In this document: one piece after another, positions 4,280 through 6,457 of the stretch
Numbering within the stretch: the stretch's first letter is position 1
Layout of the letters: each line of letters starts with the position of its first letter
Assembly: GCA_017881145.1 (NCBI GenBank)
Contig: JADGRG010000022.1
Location: forward strand, 1 to 6,457
Origin: Sandaracinaceae bacterium
GTDB lineage: Bacteria; Myxococcota_A; Polyangia; Polyangiales; JAFGIB01
Direction: 5' to 3'
Length of the DNA stretch: 6,457 nucleotides
Position numbers and translations under genes: made by a program
Notes under the pieces: model-generated
Seen by the model: the letters and a program-made list of their open reading frames with translations, nothing else
Told to the model about the DNA's origin: nothing
Database searches by the model: none

Positions 4280-6457
4280 GTCAGATCGCCAAACACTTCC
4301 TGTCGTGACTCTTCGTGGCACCGTAATATTTCCGGGTGTCACCGTGCCGATCGTGATCGGTCGGCCGTTCACGCTGCGCGCCGTCGAAGAGGCAGCCAAG
4401 GCTGATCAGCTCGTTCTTGCCGTGGCGCAGCGCGAAAACGTCGACAAACCCGGGCCGAGCGAGCTCTTCGACATGGGCGTGATCGCGAAGATCACGCACG
4501 TCCAGCGTGGGCCAAACGGAATGCAGCTCCTACTCGAGGGAGTGGAGCGTGCACGCGTCATCGAGTATCGCGCAGGTGGCGATCACCTGAGCGCGGTGGT
4601 TCTGCCCGTGCACGACGTGCCTGCGCTGCGACCGGACGACCCGACCTTCGTCGCGCTCCTGAAAGAGACGCGTGAACGTGCCGTGGAGCTCGGCAAAGAG
4701 CGCGGCGTGCCGGAAGAGATCTTGCTGAAGCTGATCGGCCAAGTGACCGCGCCGGGAGCGTTTTCGGATCTGGTGGCTGCGCATCTGGAGATTGAGGTGG
4801 CCGAGAAGCAAGAGCTGCTCGAGTCCACCAGCATCGAAGACCGTTTGCGTCGAGTGTTGGTGCACGTGCAACGGCAGATCTCCGAGCGCAAAGCTCAGGA
4901 TCGTATCAAGGAACAAGTGCAGGAGGAGCTCGGTGAGCGCCAGCGCGAGATGTTCCTGCGCCAGCAGATGCGCGCCATCCAGAAGGAGTTGGGTGAGGGC
5001 GACGAGGGAAGTGAGCTCGTCGAGCTGCGTGGGCGCATCGAGAAGCTGGAGTTGCCCAAGCAAGCGCGTGTCGAGGTCGATCGCGAGCTGGCGCGCCTCG
5101 AGCGTTCCGGCCGTGAGTCGAGCGAAGCCCAAGTGATCCGCAATTACCTCGAATGGATTGCGGAGCTGCCTTGGAGCACGCGCTCGGACGACAACCTCGA
5201 GTTGAAACACGCGACGGAAGTGCTCGAGGCGGATCACCTGGGTCTGGCCGAAGTGAAGGACCGCGTCTTGGAATTCTTGGCGGTGCGGCAGATGCGCGCC
5301 AAGAAGGTCGCAGCCGATGCTGCGCGCGAAGCCGCCGCAGGCGTTGCAGACGAAGGGTTGCCTTCGGAGTCGGTCAGCGGGGAAGAACCTCTGGTCGACG
5401 CCAAGCTCGCCAAGGCACGGGCCATGGCCAAGGGCCCGATCCTGCTCTTCGTGGGGCCGCCGGGTGTCGGCAAGACTTCCATCGGCAAGTCGATCGCGCG
5501 CTCGCTCGGTCGCGAATACGTGCGCGTTGCGCTGGGCGGTGTCCGTGACGAAGCGGACATCCGTGGTCATCGCCGTACCTACGTCGGTGCGATGCCGGGA
5601 CGCATCGTTTCGGGCTTGAAGCAAGCAGGCACACGCAACCCGGTGTTTCTGCTCGACGAGATCGACAAGCTCGGTGCGTCGTATCAGGGCAATCCAGCGA
5701 GCGCCTTGCTCGAAGTCCTCGACCCTGCGCAGAACGACACCTTCACGGACCACTACCTCAACCTGCCCTTCGATCTGAGCGAAGTGCTCTTCATCGCGAC
5801 GGCGAATTTCATCGAGAACATCCCGGCGCCGCTACTCGACCGCATGGAGGTCGTGGAGTTCACCGGCTACACCGAGAGCGAGAAAGCAGGCATCGCTCGG
5901 GAGTATCTCTTACCTCGTCAGCTCGAAGAAGCGGGCCTCGCCTCGGAGGGCATCACATTCACTGATGAAGCAGTGATGTCGATCGTCACGCGCTACACGC
6001 GCGAAAGTGGTGTGCGCCAACTGGAACGCCGCATCGGCGCGGTCACGCGTAAGCTTGCACGCAAGCTCGCAGCGGCTGAGGTCGTCGACAAGACCGTCAC
6101 ACCCGAGACGGTGCGGACCATGTTGGGCCGGCCGAAGGTCAGGCCCGAGCGCGCCAGTGAGACCAGCGACGTGGGCGTCGCAACCGGCATGTATTACACG
6201 CCGGCCGGCGGTGACATCATGTTCGTCGAAGCTTCGGTGCGGCGCCTGCAGGACTTCCGCGGTGCAGATGCGTCGCTACAAGTCACTGGTTGGGGCAATG
6301 TCTCGCTGATTCTCACCGGTCAGCTCGGCGACGTCATGAAGGAGAGCGCGCGGGCGGCGCTGACCTACGCCGCCACGTATGCGCAGAAGCTGCGAATCCC
6401 GCCGGAGCGGCTCGGTTCCATCGAGGCGCACGTGCACGTGCCGGCCGGTGCCGTTCC
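4278..6457 (+). CDS. lon: ATP-dependent Lon protease (C-terminus missing)
   Basis: Lon is a soluble homohexameric AAA+ serine protease that degrades misfolded and regulatory proteins. The window covers 726 residues. In order: LON substrate-binding domain (about 1-200, starting LPVVTLRGTVIFPG), helical/coiled-coil region with IQKELGEG (from 234), ELPW at 296-299, Walker A GPPGVGKT 393-400, Walker B FLLDEIDK 457-464, sensor-1 N510, Arg finger R522 (LLDRME), sensor-2 R580 (ESGVRQLE), and the start of the protease domain (VGVATG from 632). The frame ends at HVHVPAGAVP, so the expected KDGPSAG with the catalytic Ser, about residue 731, is just outside. Compared with E. coli Lon there are about 41 extra residues between VKDRVLEFLAV and KGPILL (344-384) and about 16 extra at 654-676. 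ATG 4278 is the first start after an in-frame TAA at 4269; GGGG (4265-4268) is a modest ribosome site. Myxobacteria can carry more than one lon (LonV and LonD/BsgA in Myxococcus); I cannot tell which this is. Confidence 0.97.
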   Translation, partial: MSDRQTLPVVTLRGTVIFPGVTVPIVIGRPFTLRAVEEAAKADQLVLAVAQRENVDKPGPSELFDMGVIAKITHVQRGPNGMQLLLEGVERARVIEYRAGGDHLSAVVLPVHDVPALRPDDPTFVALLKETRERAVELGKERGVPEEILLKLIGQVTAPGAFSDLVAAHLEIEVAEKQELLESTSIEDRLRRVLVHVQRQISERKAQDRIKEQVQEELGERQREMFLRQQMRAIQKELGEGDEGSELVELRGRIEKLELPKQARVEVDRELARLERSGRESSEAQVIRNYLEWIAELPWSTRSDDNLELKHATEVLEADHLGLAEVKDRVLEFLAVRQMRAKKVAADAAREAAAGVADEGLPSESVSGEEPLVDAKLAKARAMAKGPILLFVGPPGVGKTSIGKSIARSLGREYVRVALGGVRDEADIRGHRRTYVGAMPGRIVSGLKQAGTRNPVFLLDEIDKLGASYQGNPASALLEVLDPAQNDTFTDHYLNLPFDLSEVLFIATANFIENIPAPLLDRMEVVEFTGYTESEKAGIAREYLLPRQLEEAGLASEGITFTDEAVMSIVTRYTRESGVRQLERRIGAVTRKLARKLAAAEVVDKTVTPETVRTMLGRPKVRPERASETSDVGVATGMYYTPAGGDIMFVEASVRRLQDFRGADASLQVTGWGNVSLILTGQLGDVMKESARAALTYAATYAQKLRIPPERLGSIEAHVHVPAGAV

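Noticed and set aside
4530..5753. Long open frame of 407 codons on the minus strand opposite lon
   Set aside because: It is a mirror of the conserved Lon coding frame, rich in Leu/Arg/His with no family motifs. High GC at third codon positions makes such antisense frames common.
6400..6457. Possibility that lon is truncated or a pseudogene
   Set aside because: The frame is open to the last base, and the sequence ends in the conserved HVHVPAG block just before the catalytic serine, so the window edge explains the cut.

Overview
This looks like a stretch of chromosome from a GC-rich bacterium, most probably a myxobacterium (Myxococcota, Polyangia-like). The main reason is the left-edge gene. 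It encodes a lipoprotein with a short Asp/Ala-rich linker followed by roughly 51-residue Cys-rich units of the type F-x-D-C-(D/N)-G ... G-C-E ... H-C-x-x-C ... C, a repeat style I associate with myxobacterial surface proteins. The taxonomic call is inference; no rRNA or other marker is present.

Layout, left to right: (1) 1-797, minus strand, Cys-rich repeat lipoprotein whose C-terminus runs off the left edge. (2) 964-1518, minus, YceI-like protein without a visible signal peptide. (3) 1657-2661, minus, calcineurin-like metallophosphoesterase, translationally coupled (TGATG) to the gene before it. (4) 2661-3071, minus, small Cys-containing exported or lipoprotein-like protein of unknown function. 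(5) 3237-4157, minus, MBL-fold hydrolase of the LACTB2-like class. (6) 4278 to the right edge, plus, ATP-dependent protease Lon, complete through the AAA+ module but cut about five codons before the expected catalytic serine.

Five genes read leftward and lon diverges from them. The 120-bp gap between the MBL gene and lon is the main control region. It holds two candidate back-to-back promoters with overlapping -35 boxes, and a perfect 10-bp inverted repeat whose right arm covers the lon start codon. Only genes 3 and 4 are clearly one translational unit. The gaps of 138-166 bp between the other leftward genes leave room for separate promoters, and I found no convincing intrinsic terminator in any of them.

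The genes do not form an obvious pathway, and I see no clear new multi-gene system. The best leads are two insertions in Lon (about 41 residues just before the Walker A motif and about 16 residues early in the protease domain), the palindromic lon leader, and the coupled pair of small secreted protein plus phosphoesterase.
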